Shown here piece after piece: positions 7,342 to 15,208 of a stretch of 30,137 bases of DNA. The notes below the pieces were generated by a model, which made no database searches, was not told the origin of the DNA, and saw only the letters and a list, made by a program, of their open reading frames with translations. Origin of the DNA: CAZOOR01 sp964581505 (GTDB taxonomy: Bacteria > Bacteroidota > Ignavibacteria > Kapaibacteriales > UBA2268); assembly GCA_964581505.1 (NCBI GenBank), contig CAZOOR010000030.1:1-30137 (forward strand), in the 5' to 3' direction. Every line of letters begins with the position of its first letter. Position 1 is the stretch's first letter. A program made the position numbers and the translations under genes.

Positions 7342-8778
7342 TTATTTCACATCAGAAGCAGTGCGCGTCCCAATGAACTTATCATACATAAGTAAGCCGG
7401 TAATACAAACAATTCCAATACCACAGAAAATAAGCCATAATTCGCTGGTATGTGCATGTTGCAATACTTCAGCTTTTTCTATGCCTGCTTTCTGTGCAAT
7501 GTTCAATGCGTCATTAATCGTCAGGTCTCCACTAAGCAAATTGCTATGTCCTGCGCTTGCAACAGAACTTTTAACAAATTCAATCATAGGATTATCTACA
7601 AGTAAGACGTAGAGCCAAGCACCGATTATCGGACCGAAAAGCGAACTCGGCACACCATATAGGAAACCAAAGCCCATATAAGTAGCCTTTTTGTCGGGTG
7701 GTGCAATCATACCGAGATATGAAATAAATTTGGGGTGTGCAGTCATTTCACCAATTGAAAAAATAATAATGCCACCGATAAACACCCATATACTCTGACT
7801 TAATGCCAAAATACCCATACCGATAATTCCGAATGATATTCCGATTATCATTGTTGGTAGTGCTTTTGTATTCTTCACAAGCGATGAAATGAAAAGTTGT
7901 AAAAGGATAATCGTTCCGGCATTTATAACCGTAACATGCTCCACATCAAAGAACCATTTTATACCAAATACATTGTTAAGAACGGGGGCTATTACATTAT
8001 TTAATTCAGTCGGGTCAACAAACATATTGACATACCAAAGAACCGTGTCGAACATCTGGAAATATAGTATCCAAAAAATCGAATAAATGAAAATGAAAAT
8101 AATAAATTTCCAATCGAGAACAACAAGCCATATTTTTCCAAAAATATCTCTGACAACTTGCGTAATCGGTTCTTTTTTCCGTTGCTCACGTGCCGGCTCT
8201 TTGAAAAGGAAAATTGTTGGTAAAATCATTGCACCTGTAAATATCGCCGATGCAATCATAACATAAGAACCGTTAATTGATTTCAAAGCCGGTACGAGTA
8301 TAAGCGGGAAAAGAAAAGCTCCGAGATTAATTATCCAATAAAAAATACCGAATCCTAAGGAACTAGTTCGTTCGTCAGTTACTTTGGCGATAGTACCGGA
8401 TACAACAGGTTTGAAAGAGCCTGCGCCGAAAGCCATAATTAGCAATGCGCCGAACACATAAGTATAATCATTTACCTGACTTGTCAGGAAATATCCGGCG
8501 CCAAGCAGAGAAAATGCCACAAGCAGAGTTTTGCGGTATCCTATTTTATCTGCAATAGCTCCTGTAAATATAGGTAATAAATATAGCAAGGGCTGAATCA
8601 CACCCTTGATTGTTCCGACTTGTGCTTTGGAGAATAATAATTCATTCGTTAGATATACGGAAAGGAAACTCATCATTCCGTAATACGAACCGCGCTCGAA
8701 AAACTCGAACATAATAACAACCCAATACGTTTTCGGGAAGTCGCTTAGTTTTACTTTGTCTTTTTTTCTATCTGACAT
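7342..8778 (-). CDS. POT-family (proton-dependent oligopeptide) MFS transporter
   Basis: A 478-residue inner-membrane protein with about 12-14 hydrophobic segments. The POT signature EFFERGSYYGM is in helix 1, with the E-x-x-E-R pattern linked to proton coupling. The MFS loop motif GAIADKIGYRKTL follows helix 2, and helix 4-5 motifs GAGSFKPVVSGTIAKV and FGIFYWIINLGAFLFP are POT-like. Members import di- or tripeptides with protons; the exact substrate is not readable. I chose the ATG at 8778 (MSDRKKDKV) over an in-frame TTG at 8790 because it is the usual POT start and fits the promoter 27 bases upstream. Single-gene unit with its own strong promoter. Confidence 0.9.
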   Translation of the reverse strand: MSDRKKDKVKLSDFPKTYWVVIMFEFFERGSYYGMMSFLSVYLTNELLFSKAQVGTIKGVIQPLLYLLPIFTGAIADKIGYRKTLLVAFSLLGAGYFLTSQVNDYTYVFGALLIMAFGAGSFKPVVSGTIAKVTDERTSSLGFGIFYWIINLGAFLFPLILVPALKSINGSYVMIASAIFTGAMILPTIFLFKEPAREQRKKEPITQVVRDIFGKIWLVVLDWKFIIFIFIYSIFWILYFQMFDTVLWYVNMFVDPTELNNVIAPVLNNVFGIKWFFDVEHVTVINAGTIILLQLFISSLVKNTKALPTMIIGISFGIIGMGILALSQSIWVFIGGIIIFSIGEMTAHPKFISYLGMIAPPDKKATYMGFGFLYGVPSSLFGPIIGAWLYVLLVDNPMIEFVKSSVASAGHSNLLSGDLTINDALNIAQKAGIEKAEVLQHAHTSELWLIFCGIGIVCITGLLMYDKFIGTRTASDVK

Positions 8779-8811
8779 AAAATAAATCAATTAATCATAC
8801 ATAAGGAAAGG

Positions 8812-8843
8812 CAAAGATATAAATAAATAATTAACTGCAAAAA
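8812..8843 (-). promoter_or_regulatory. Strong Bacteroidota-type promoter of the POT transporter gene
   Basis: On the minus strand TTTTTG (8843-8838), an 18-base spacer and TATCTTTG (8819-8812) match the Bacteroidota housekeeping promoter TTTG-N17-23-TAnnTTTG in both boxes. The expected start point near 8805 gives a leader of about 25 bases to the ATG at 8778. This is the clearest promoter in the window and is taxonomically informative. Confidence 0.75.
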
Positions 8844-8869
8844 TTTAATATGTCTTTAATTAACGGGAA

Positions 8870-8911
8870 AAAGACAAAAAAAATCTCCGACCGCAAAAGC
8901 AATCGGAGATT
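8870..8911 (-). terminator. Rho-independent terminator of the Asp-box/T9SS protein gene
   Basis: A perfect 9-bp stem AATCTCCGA/TCGGAGATT (8882-8890 with 8903-8911) with a 12-base loop is followed on the minus strand by a run of T residues (8881-8876, then TCTTTTT), 45 bases after the stop codon at 8956. This is a textbook intrinsic terminator and isolates the gene from the POT transporter unit. Confidence 0.88.
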
Positions 8912-8955
8912 GTAAATCATACCCAAAATAAATTTCGGACTATTGAATTAAGATA

Positions 8956-11886
8956 TTATCTGTTAATAATAAATCTTTCAAATCTACTAATACCGTCAAT
9001 AGTCAGACGAACACTATATACTCCACTATTGAGTTCGTTAGTATTGAAAGGAATAGTGTAAGCACCGGCTGGCATAAATGAACTCTGAATAAACTGAACA
9101 TTTTGCCCAATAATGTTATAAATCTCAATTGTAACATTACCGGATTTCAATAAATGCAAGTTAATAGTAGCATCTTCGCGTACAGGATTAGGATTGACAG
9201 ATAGATTAATACCATTTAATAGTTCATTCCATTCATTCACAGAATTCGTATTGTCATCTAACTGAACATTATCAATGAACCAACCATCTCCTGTCTTAAA
9301 AAGATTTGTTGCTATTGTAAATCGAATATATAATGTATCGCCAACATAATCCTTCAATGTTCTATGGTCATCTACCCATTGGCTTGTTTCTACTTTACCC
9401 GTCCATTCAGTATGAGCATTTTTGTCAAAAGAAGCAATATTAGACCAATTTTTCAAATCTTTTGATACACTTACAATTGCATAATCTCCTGTCTGGACAG
9501 CGGCTATATGGTCCCAACTAAGAGTAGGTTTTTCGTTTGTTATCACTGTAGGAGCAAAAATAATAAAGTTATTTGCGCGATTTGGATAATTTTCATTGGG
9601 AGAATCAGTCAAAGAATTTGGCGAAGATTTTGAATACTTATTCGTCAAACCCCACTTAGTACTACCTACAGCATAAGTTGGAATTAGTTTGTTATTATCA
9701 TCAAAATTATCTTTAAAGTTTGCAATCGGAGCGCCTGCATAATTAAACACTGTATCCGAAGATTTACTGTCTGTGTCCTTATCATGACGCTTTGCAACAG
9801 CAACAAGTGAAATATCATAGAACTTGCCGGGTGTCAATTCTACAAGTTTACTACTGTTCTGTCCCGCTTGAATATTTGGCAAACTTACAGTAGCGGCTAA
9901 TTGGTCATCGGCAAATATTTTAATTTTGTTCAAATCATCTAAATTTGTACCGTCAATATGTTTTGATGGATTTTTCCAAGAAACAATTATACCGTTGTCT
10001 GCAATTTTAGTAGTGATTTCAGTCGGTGGCATTGGTTCCGGCGAACCACCGGCAATACCACTAACACTAACGAGCGCACTTTCCAAACCGTCACTTGTTT
10101 TTGTTTTTAGATTATAAGTAAATACTTCACCTTCGACAGCTGAATTATCGGTATATGTTTTAGTTCCCTTTGGAACTTCTGCAATCTTATGATTTCCTTT
10201 GTAAACTAGTATCTTAAAATCACCCATAGAACCACCAAGGCGGTTTTTAGTCGGGTCTTTCCAATTTAATATAACTTTCGTCGGTTCTACCGAAGTATTG
10301 ACAAATGTTACATCAGACGGAGGCATCGGTTGTGCAGAGATTTCCGCCACATAAGAAGTGGTTGTATAATACGAACCATTAGGCGAACTCGGCATCCAAA
10401 ATACGGGATATGCAGTACCATTATAAGAAGTAATACTTGCATAATCACCCCAATAATAATTGCCTGTCCCTTGCCAAGAAACATCATGACTATCATCTAT
10501 ATACCAAGTATTAGGTGTTATTCTGAAATTACCAAAGTCATTCCCGTTGAATGAAACAGCAATGTAAGCATCAACACCATGATTATCTTTATCATTCTGT
10601 GAACTATAATAGAAAACTGAAACCATTCCGGTTACAGGGTCAACAGTAATGGCAGGAAAGAATACATCAGTTCCGATTTTGTTATCATCAATTACTTGGA
10701 TAGCAGACCATGTGCTACCACCATCAGTTGATTTAGTAAGCATAATATGAGGTTTGCTTATACCGTCCTTACCTGCCGTTACAACATATATCCAACCCTT
10801 TCTTGGTCCGTTCGACCTATCAACTGTAATGTAAGGACAAGAAGAAATACGCATCTGCTGTTTATCCGGCAAAACATTCCTATGGCTTTCCGAATTGACA
10901 ACACCAAGATTAGTAACTGTCATAATGGTTTTGGGAGTTGACATCCAGTGCGCACCACCATCTGTGGATTTTTGAAAGACCATATTTGTTTTTTGACCGG
11001 TTGTACTCTGCCGCCAGGCAACATAAATTTCACCATTAGGACCAACTGTGGGCATAGGTGCTTGCGTACGTGTAGCCGTACCTGATAAACGTATAGGAGA
11101 CGACCAAGAATCACTTCCATCGGCGGAATAAGAGAACATAACACCCGGGGAAACTTTGAATCTCTGCCAAGTAATATACAATCTATCTTTGTATGCAGAA
11201 TTAGTGTTTATATCACTAGTTAGAGTATATCTATCATGAAATGCCTGTTTGGTCGAGCCGCCTGTTGCAAGAACAATAGGAATAGGTTCAGACCAAGTTT
11301 TGCCACCATCAGTGGATTGATTGATAAAAATACCGTTATCGCCCTCGTCATTACCGGAAGTAGTTTGTGTAAATCCGTAAGAATAATACAAATTACCCTG
11401 AGTGTCAAAAGCCATACCCGGGTCAAAATTTGTCATTCCGCCTTGTGCGGGTTTGTCAATGTAAACACCCATATTTTTCGGCGTAGTCGATACAGCCCAT
11501 GTAGCACCACCGTCAGTTGTATAATACGCTGCCATTTTGTAACCAACTCCGGCGTGATTATAACGAGTATTATTTGATGAAGCAACAATATTCTTTGGAT
11601 TTGTAGGATTATATGTTATCCAAGTTTCATCTTGTGTGCCGTGCTTTCCTGAAATATTGGTAATCCTAAATCCATCTTCAGACATAATTTGGTCAGGAAT
11701 ATCAAGCTTTGGTCCATTAATATACCTATCTCCCCTTATTAATACTCTTGCTTTGCCAAATAGCATCTTAGGAGCTTTATAGTTATATTTCATAAAAGCA
11801 GGAAGTTGCCGCCCATCATACTGAGCAGTTACTGCTAATGTTCCTATTATTAGCATTAGTGATAGTAGTGAGAAAAAACGTCTCAT
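8956..11886 (-). CDS. Secreted Asp-box (BNR) / fibronectin III protein with T9SS sorting domain
   Basis: A 976-residue exported protein. Residues 1-21 are a signal peptide ending VTAQ. Residues ~85-520 form a sialidase-like beta-propeller with repeated Asp-box motifs: TTDGGATW (123-130), STDGGKTW (191-198), SADGSDSW (254-261), STDGGAHW (307-314) and STDGGSTW (386-393). Two fibronectin type III-like modules follow (about 525-615 and 620-715, each beginning PMPPS/T). A jelly-roll-like domain (about 725-880) is next, and a type A T9SS sorting domain (about 890-976) has VNPNPVREDATINL, NIIGQNV, LNSGVYSVRL and the terminus FERFIINR. It should be secreted across the outer membrane and anchored or released. 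Asp boxes alone do not prove sialidase activity and no catalytic Arg triad/Tyr could be assigned, so a substrate is not claimed. Ends in a strong terminator; monocistronic. Confidence 0.9.
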   Translation of the reverse strand: MRRFFSLLSLMLIIGTLAVTAQYDGRQLPAFMKYNYKAPKMLFGKARVLIRGDRYINGPKLDIPDQIMSEDGFRITNISGKHGTQDETWITYNPTNPKNIVASSNNTRYNHAGVGYKMAAYYTTDGGATWAVSTTPKNMGVYIDKPAQGGMTNFDPGMAFDTQGNLYYSYGFTQTTSGNDEGDNGIFINQSTDGGKTWSEPIPIVLATGGSTKQAFHDRYTLTSDINTNSAYKDRLYITWQRFKVSPGVMFSYSADGSDSWSSPIRLSGTATRTQAPMPTVGPNGEIYVAWRQSTTGQKTNMVFQKSTDGGAHWMSTPKTIMTVTNLGVVNSESHRNVLPDKQQMRISSCPYITVDRSNGPRKGWIYVVTAGKDGISKPHIMLTKSTDGGSTWSAIQVIDDNKIGTDVFFPAITVDPVTGMVSVFYYSSQNDKDNHGVDAYIAVSFNGNDFGNFRITPNTWYIDDSHDVSWQGTGNYYWGDYASITSYNGTAYPVFWMPSSPNGSYYTTTSYVAEISAQPMPPSDVTFVNTSVEPTKVILNWKDPTKNRLGGSMGDFKILVYKGNHKIAEVPKGTKTYTDNSAVEGEVFTYNLKTKTSDGLESALVSVSGIAGGSPEPMPPTEITTKIADNGIIVSWKNPSKHIDGTNLDDLNKIKIFADDQLAATVSLPNIQAGQNSSKLVELTPGKFYDISLVAVAKRHDKDTDSKSSDTVFNYAGAPIANFKDNFDDNNKLIPTYAVGSTKWGLTNKYSKSSPNSLTDSPNENYPNRANNFIIFAPTVITNEKPTLSWDHIAAVQTGDYAIVSVSKDLKNWSNIASFDKNAHTEWTGKVETSQWVDDHRTLKDYVGDTLYIRFTIATNLFKTGDGWFIDNVQLDDNTNSVNEWNELLNGINLSVNPNPVREDATINLHLLKSGNVTIEIYNIIGQNVQFIQSSFMPAGAYTIPFNTNELNSGVYSVRLTIDGISRFERFIINR

Positions 11887-12026
11887 TTGAATATTCCTTA
11901 TAATTAATATATAAAATTTATTTTCTATTTATATAACAACCTAAACAGCTAAAATGTTACTAACTTTTAGACCGATTAGAGATTATAAAAGTTTAATGAC
12001 GAATAATATTGTTAATAATTAATAAC

Positions 12027-12776
12027 TTAGATAAATTTATCATTTACCGCCGAGTATTTATTAAGTACTTGAATTAGTGCCGCAAAGTCTTTGGGTTCAT
12101 CTGCTGTAAATCCTACTTCCTCATTAGTAAGCGGATGCCTAAATGCAAGTTCCTTAGCGTGCATAGTTATTCTTGAGATAATGGGTCGCTCTTCCGTATC
12201 CTTTTTTAATTTCATTCTTCGTTTTATTGAGGAAAGTCGGAATTCTTCTGCATTCCCGTAAATTGGGTCAATAAGTAGCGGATGCCCGATAGCAGAACAG
12301 TGCGCCCTGATTTGATGGTGCCTGCCCGTAACCAATAAGCATTTAATTAAAGTTGCATTCCTATATCTCTTTAATACTTTGATAACAGTATAAGAATCTT
12401 TTCCTCTTACACTCGGGATTGACTTACCCGGCGTACTCGGGTCGCTCATCAACGGTATATCAATTTCCATCTCATCTTTGCCCACCACACCGGAAACAAC
12501 ACAGTAATAAACTTTTTTAACGAGCATATCTTCAAATTGCATACTTAAATTGCGATGAGCATCAGCATTTTTAGCAAATACCATAACACCGCTTGTATCC
12601 CTATCAAGCCGATGAACAACAAAAATATTTCCGAACATCTGTTTGAAGTAATCTTTTAAATTGGGTAAATCGTGCTTATACCTATCGGGTATAGACAACA
12701 TACCCGCCGGCTTGGAAACAACAACTAGAGCATCATCTTCAAATATTATTTCAATTTTATTTCTCTTTTCTTTCAT
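12027..12776 (-). CDS. RluA/RluD-family pseudouridine synthase
   Basis: A 249-residue enzyme that isomerises uridine to pseudouridine in rRNA or tRNA. The catalytic motif HRLDRDTSGVMVFAKN starts at residue 55, with the catalytic Asp58. The upstream segment IIFEDDALVVVSKPAGMLSI and the later TGRHHQIRAHCSAIGHPLLI are diagnostic of the RluA family. It lacks an N-terminal S4 domain, as in RluA and many short members, so the exact target site cannot be named. It starts 3 bases after the folD stop codon and is presumably translated from the same message. Confidence 0.92.
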   Translation of the reverse strand: MKEKRNKIEIIFEDDALVVVSKPAGMLSIPDRYKHDLPNLKDYFKQMFGNIFVVHRLDRDTSGVMVFAKNADAHRNLSMQFEDMLVKKVYYCVVSGVVGKDEMEIDIPLMSDPSTPGKSIPSVRGKDSYTVIKVLKRYRNATLIKCLLVTGRHHQIRAHCSAIGHPLLIDPIYGNAEEFRLSSIKRRMKLKKDTEERPIISRITMHAKELAFRHPLTNEEVGFTADEPKDFAALIQVLNKYSAVNDKFI

Positions 12777-12779
12777 TGC

Positions 12780-13658
12780 CTACACTTCGCCCGCCGCAGA
12801 TTTATATGTATTGGACAACAGCATCGCAATTGTCATCGGACCTACACCGCCAGGTACAGGAGTAATAGCAGATACTTTCTCAAAAACATCATTATAATCA
12901 ACATCACCAACAAGACGGTAACCGCGTTCACGTGTTGAATCTTCAATCCTATTGATGCCGACATCAATAATTACAACTCCGTCTTTAATATAATCGGACT
13001 TGATAATTTGCGGTACACCCACAGCGGCAATAAGAATATCGGCTTGTTTTGTATAATATTTTATGTCATCTGTACCTGTATGGCAAATCGTAACTATTGA
13101 ATTTGCATCGGGACGCTTTTGATATAGTAAATTTGCTATCGGTTTGCCGACAATATTACTACGTCCAAGAACAACCGTATGTTTGCCCTTTGTTTCAATA
13201 TTAGAGCGTTTCAATAACTCCATTATTCCGGCTGGTGTGCAGGAAACAAATCCCGGCAAACCAATGACCAATCTACCGAAACTCTCGGGGTGGAAGCCGT
13301 CCACATCTTTACTCGGAGAAATTGCCATAATCACTTTCTGTTCATCAATATGTTTTGGTAATGGTAATTGCACCAAAATTCCGTGAATACTATCGTCCTT
13401 ATTCCATTCGGCAACAATAGCAAGTACTTCCTCCTCACTCGTCGTCTCGGGTACTCGCTTCACAATGGAATTGAATCCAACCATAGCGCAGGATTTTTCT
13501 TTGGAAGATACATAGATTTTAGAAGCCGGGTCTTCACCAACAAGCAGTAATGCCAATCCCGGTGTTATACCTTTCTCAGCTTTTAATGCCTCGGTCTTTA
13601 TTCTAATTTCTTCTTTGATTTCTGCGGAAATTTTCTTTCCATCAATAATTTGTGTCAT
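12780..13658 (-). CDS. folD: Bifunctional methylenetetrahydrofolate dehydrogenase / cyclohydrolase
   Basis: A 292-residue FolD that interconverts 5,10-methylene-THF, 5,10-methenyl-THF and 10-formyl-THF in the cytoplasm. The catalytic Tyr49 and Lys53 lie in YVSSKEKSC. Also present are VQLPLPKHI, SPSKDVDGFHPESFGRL, CTPAGIMELL, the cofactor-binding VVLGRSNIVGKPIANLL, VIDVGINR and the C-terminal TPVPGGVGPMTIAMLLSNT. Length is the family norm and no residue is missing. It sits 30 bases downstream of the barrel-protein gene and 3 bases before the pseudouridine synthase gene in a dnaE-led minus-strand run. Confidence 0.97.
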   Translation of the reverse strand: MTQIIDGKKISAEIKEEIRIKTEALKAEKGITPGLALLLVGEDPASKIYVSSKEKSCAMVGFNSIVKRVPETTSEEEVLAIVAEWNKDDSIHGILVQLPLPKHIDEQKVIMAISPSKDVDGFHPESFGRLVIGLPGFVSCTPAGIMELLKRSNIETKGKHTVVLGRSNIVGKPIANLLYQKRPDANSIVTICHTGTDDIKYYTKQADILIAAVGVPQIIKSDYIKDGVVIIDVGINRIEDSTRERGYRLVGDVDYNDVFEKVSAITPVPGGVGPMTIAMLLSNTYKSAAGEV

Positions 13659-13688
13659 TTTTCTACTCTTAGATTTTATTAACTAAAA

Positions 13689-14990
13689 TTATAAATTCAC
13701 TTGTAAACCACCGGCAACTACATCGAATTTGCCGAAGTTATATTCCAAAAATATTTTAAAAATGGAAAACTCTTTTGCTACACCAACCGTTCCTTTAATT
13801 TGATGAGCATCTAATATCAAATTAATATTTTGCACTTTTGTATCGCCCGGATATTCTTTGCTGGGCGGTTGTACTTCATATATAGGATTGCCGTCTTTGT
13901 CCTTGCCCACCTCTTTTGCTACTCGTAATCCCAACTGGAGCTGTACCTCCATAGGTAATACAAAAGAATAGTTTGAATTGATTTTTATATAATCATAAGA
14001 AAGCCCTGCATACATATCAAAAGCATCTTCAAAATGCTTACTAAACTGAATATTGGCACTCAGGATAGTTCCGTTAGCAGTGATTTCCGCATTTGTTACA
14101 CCGACTTTATTCTTCAGATATGTCCCTTGATATACAGCCTGAAAAGCAAGGTCGAACCAAGGTTCAGAGAAATATTGGGAAATACTATGCTTTAAACCAA
14201 TACCCCAAAATCCAAAATCACCCACAGTCTCTCCCCAATTTATCGGCGGAATAAAACGAAGAAGCAATTCCGTCCCATAGAGCGAACCTATTTCAAATTG
14301 AGGAACAGCCACAGATAAAAAATTAAGATTTGCACCTTCGGGTAATGTATAGTACTCGGGGAACTGTTTAATAACTGACAATAGTTTATTCTTCAATGTA
14401 TCGCCCATATATTCGATAAGCGGTTTACCCAATACAACCGGATAGGATTTTACCAAGCTGTCATAAACACTTCGGGGCAAAACAAATACGCTTTTACCGT
14501 TACCCAAAACAGTCGGCGCTGTCTTCGGGGGTTGAATGCCACCTGATACTACGCCTTGATTTGTATATACTTTGAAAGCATAAGCAATCAAGCCGACTGT
14601 ATCTTTGATACTTGAAATACCGGGTGGAGTGAGAGAGAAAGTAACATACTTACTTAATTCACTGATGTCAAATTCGGCTGACGGCAGTTTAGGAGTATAT
14701 GTTTTTTTATTCTGCGGGACAATCCCCATCATACCGACTAATGATATTTTATAATATGGTTTATCAACCTCCGGTGGTACATAAGCCGTATTAAAAAAAC
14801 CGGAATTTGAAGTAGCATTCATACCTTCGACTAAAGGTTGCAAATACGGTACACCGTTCAACTCGAAAATATCCCTGCTGAACATTCTTGCTAACTCAAT
14901 TGTAATTTTATCGGCAGGCTGTTTTTTATCTTGTGCATTTGTATTTACAAAAGAAAAAACAATCAACAACGATATTATTAATTTTCTCAT
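13689..14990 (-). CDS. Predicted outer-membrane beta-barrel protein of unknown function
   Basis: A 433-residue protein with a clear signal peptide (MRKLIISLLIVFSFVNTNAQ, residues 1-20). The first half has a globular, Pro-rich character (PYLQPLVEGMNATSNSGFFN, then a beta-rich middle). The second half alternates hydrophobic and polar residues in repeated amphipathic strands (YGTELLLRFIPP, FGFWGIGLKHSISQYF, WFDLAFQAVYQGTYL, FDMYAGLSYDYIKI). It ends in a strand (IFLEYNFGKFDVVAGGLQVNL), a pattern typical of barrel proteins. It resembles an uncharacterised Bacteroidota outer-membrane family, possibly of the DUF6588 kind, but I am not sure. The ATG follows one base after the preceding stop codon, and that gene's end (GAGGTAA) doubles as the ribosome site. 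Confidence 0.72.
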   Translation of the reverse strand: MRKLIISLLIVFSFVNTNAQDKKQPADKITIELARMFSRDIFELNGVPYLQPLVEGMNATSNSGFFNTAYVPPEVDKPYYKISLVGMMGIVPQNKKTYTPKLPSAEFDISELSKYVTFSLTPPGISSIKDTVGLIAYAFKVYTNQGVVSGGIQPPKTAPTVLGNGKSVFVLPRSVYDSLVKSYPVVLGKPLIEYMGDTLKNKLLSVIKQFPEYYTLPEGANLNFLSVAVPQFEIGSLYGTELLLRFIPPINWGETVGDFGFWGIGLKHSISQYFSEPWFDLAFQAVYQGTYLKNKVGVTNAEITANGTILSANIQFSKHFEDAFDMYAGLSYDYIKINSNYSFVLPMEVQLQLGLRVAKEVGKDKDGNPIYEVQPPSKEYPGDTKVQNINLILDAHQIKGTVGVAKEFSIFKIFLEYNFGKFDVVAGGLQVNL

Positions 14991-14991
14991 A

Positions 14992-15189
14992 TTACCTCAA
15001 CAGTTTCTTTCTTATTATTACATAAAAGGGTAATGACATAAATAAAATCAAAGCAATGACGCTCAAAGTCAAGTGGTCGGTTACTTTTTGACCGACAGCG
15101 GCAAACAGCACGGAAACAAATATGAACGATATTACCAAGCCAATAATCCACGAAGCAGTGGACTTTACGATATTTTCTGTTTTACTCAT
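14992..15189 (-). CDS. Small two-helix membrane protein (65 aa), hypothetical
   Basis: I chose the ATG at 15189 (MSKTENIVKSTASW), 19 bases after the dnaE stop. An upstream in-frame start at 15255 would overlap the dnaE end and read a Cys-rich unlikely leader. The 65 residues contain a short polar N-terminus, two hydrophobic helices (about 13-31 and 40-57) and a basic end (IIRKKLLR), suggesting an inner-membrane protein with both ends in the cytoplasm. It ends one base before the next ATG, so it is tightly coupled to the barrel-protein gene. I do not recognise the family and propose no function. Confidence 0.65.
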   Translation of the reverse strand: MSKTENIVKSTASWIIGLVISFIFVSVLFAAVGQKVTDHLTLSVIALILFMSLPFYVIIRKKLLR

Positions 15190-15208
15190 AAGATAATATA
15201 AAAAATTA

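Noticed and set aside
11887..12026. Promoter for the Asp-box protein gene in this 140-base AT-rich spacer
   Set aside because: The best candidate (TTG, 16 bases, TAAATTTT) misses the last consensus base and has short spacing, so it was not listed as a feature.
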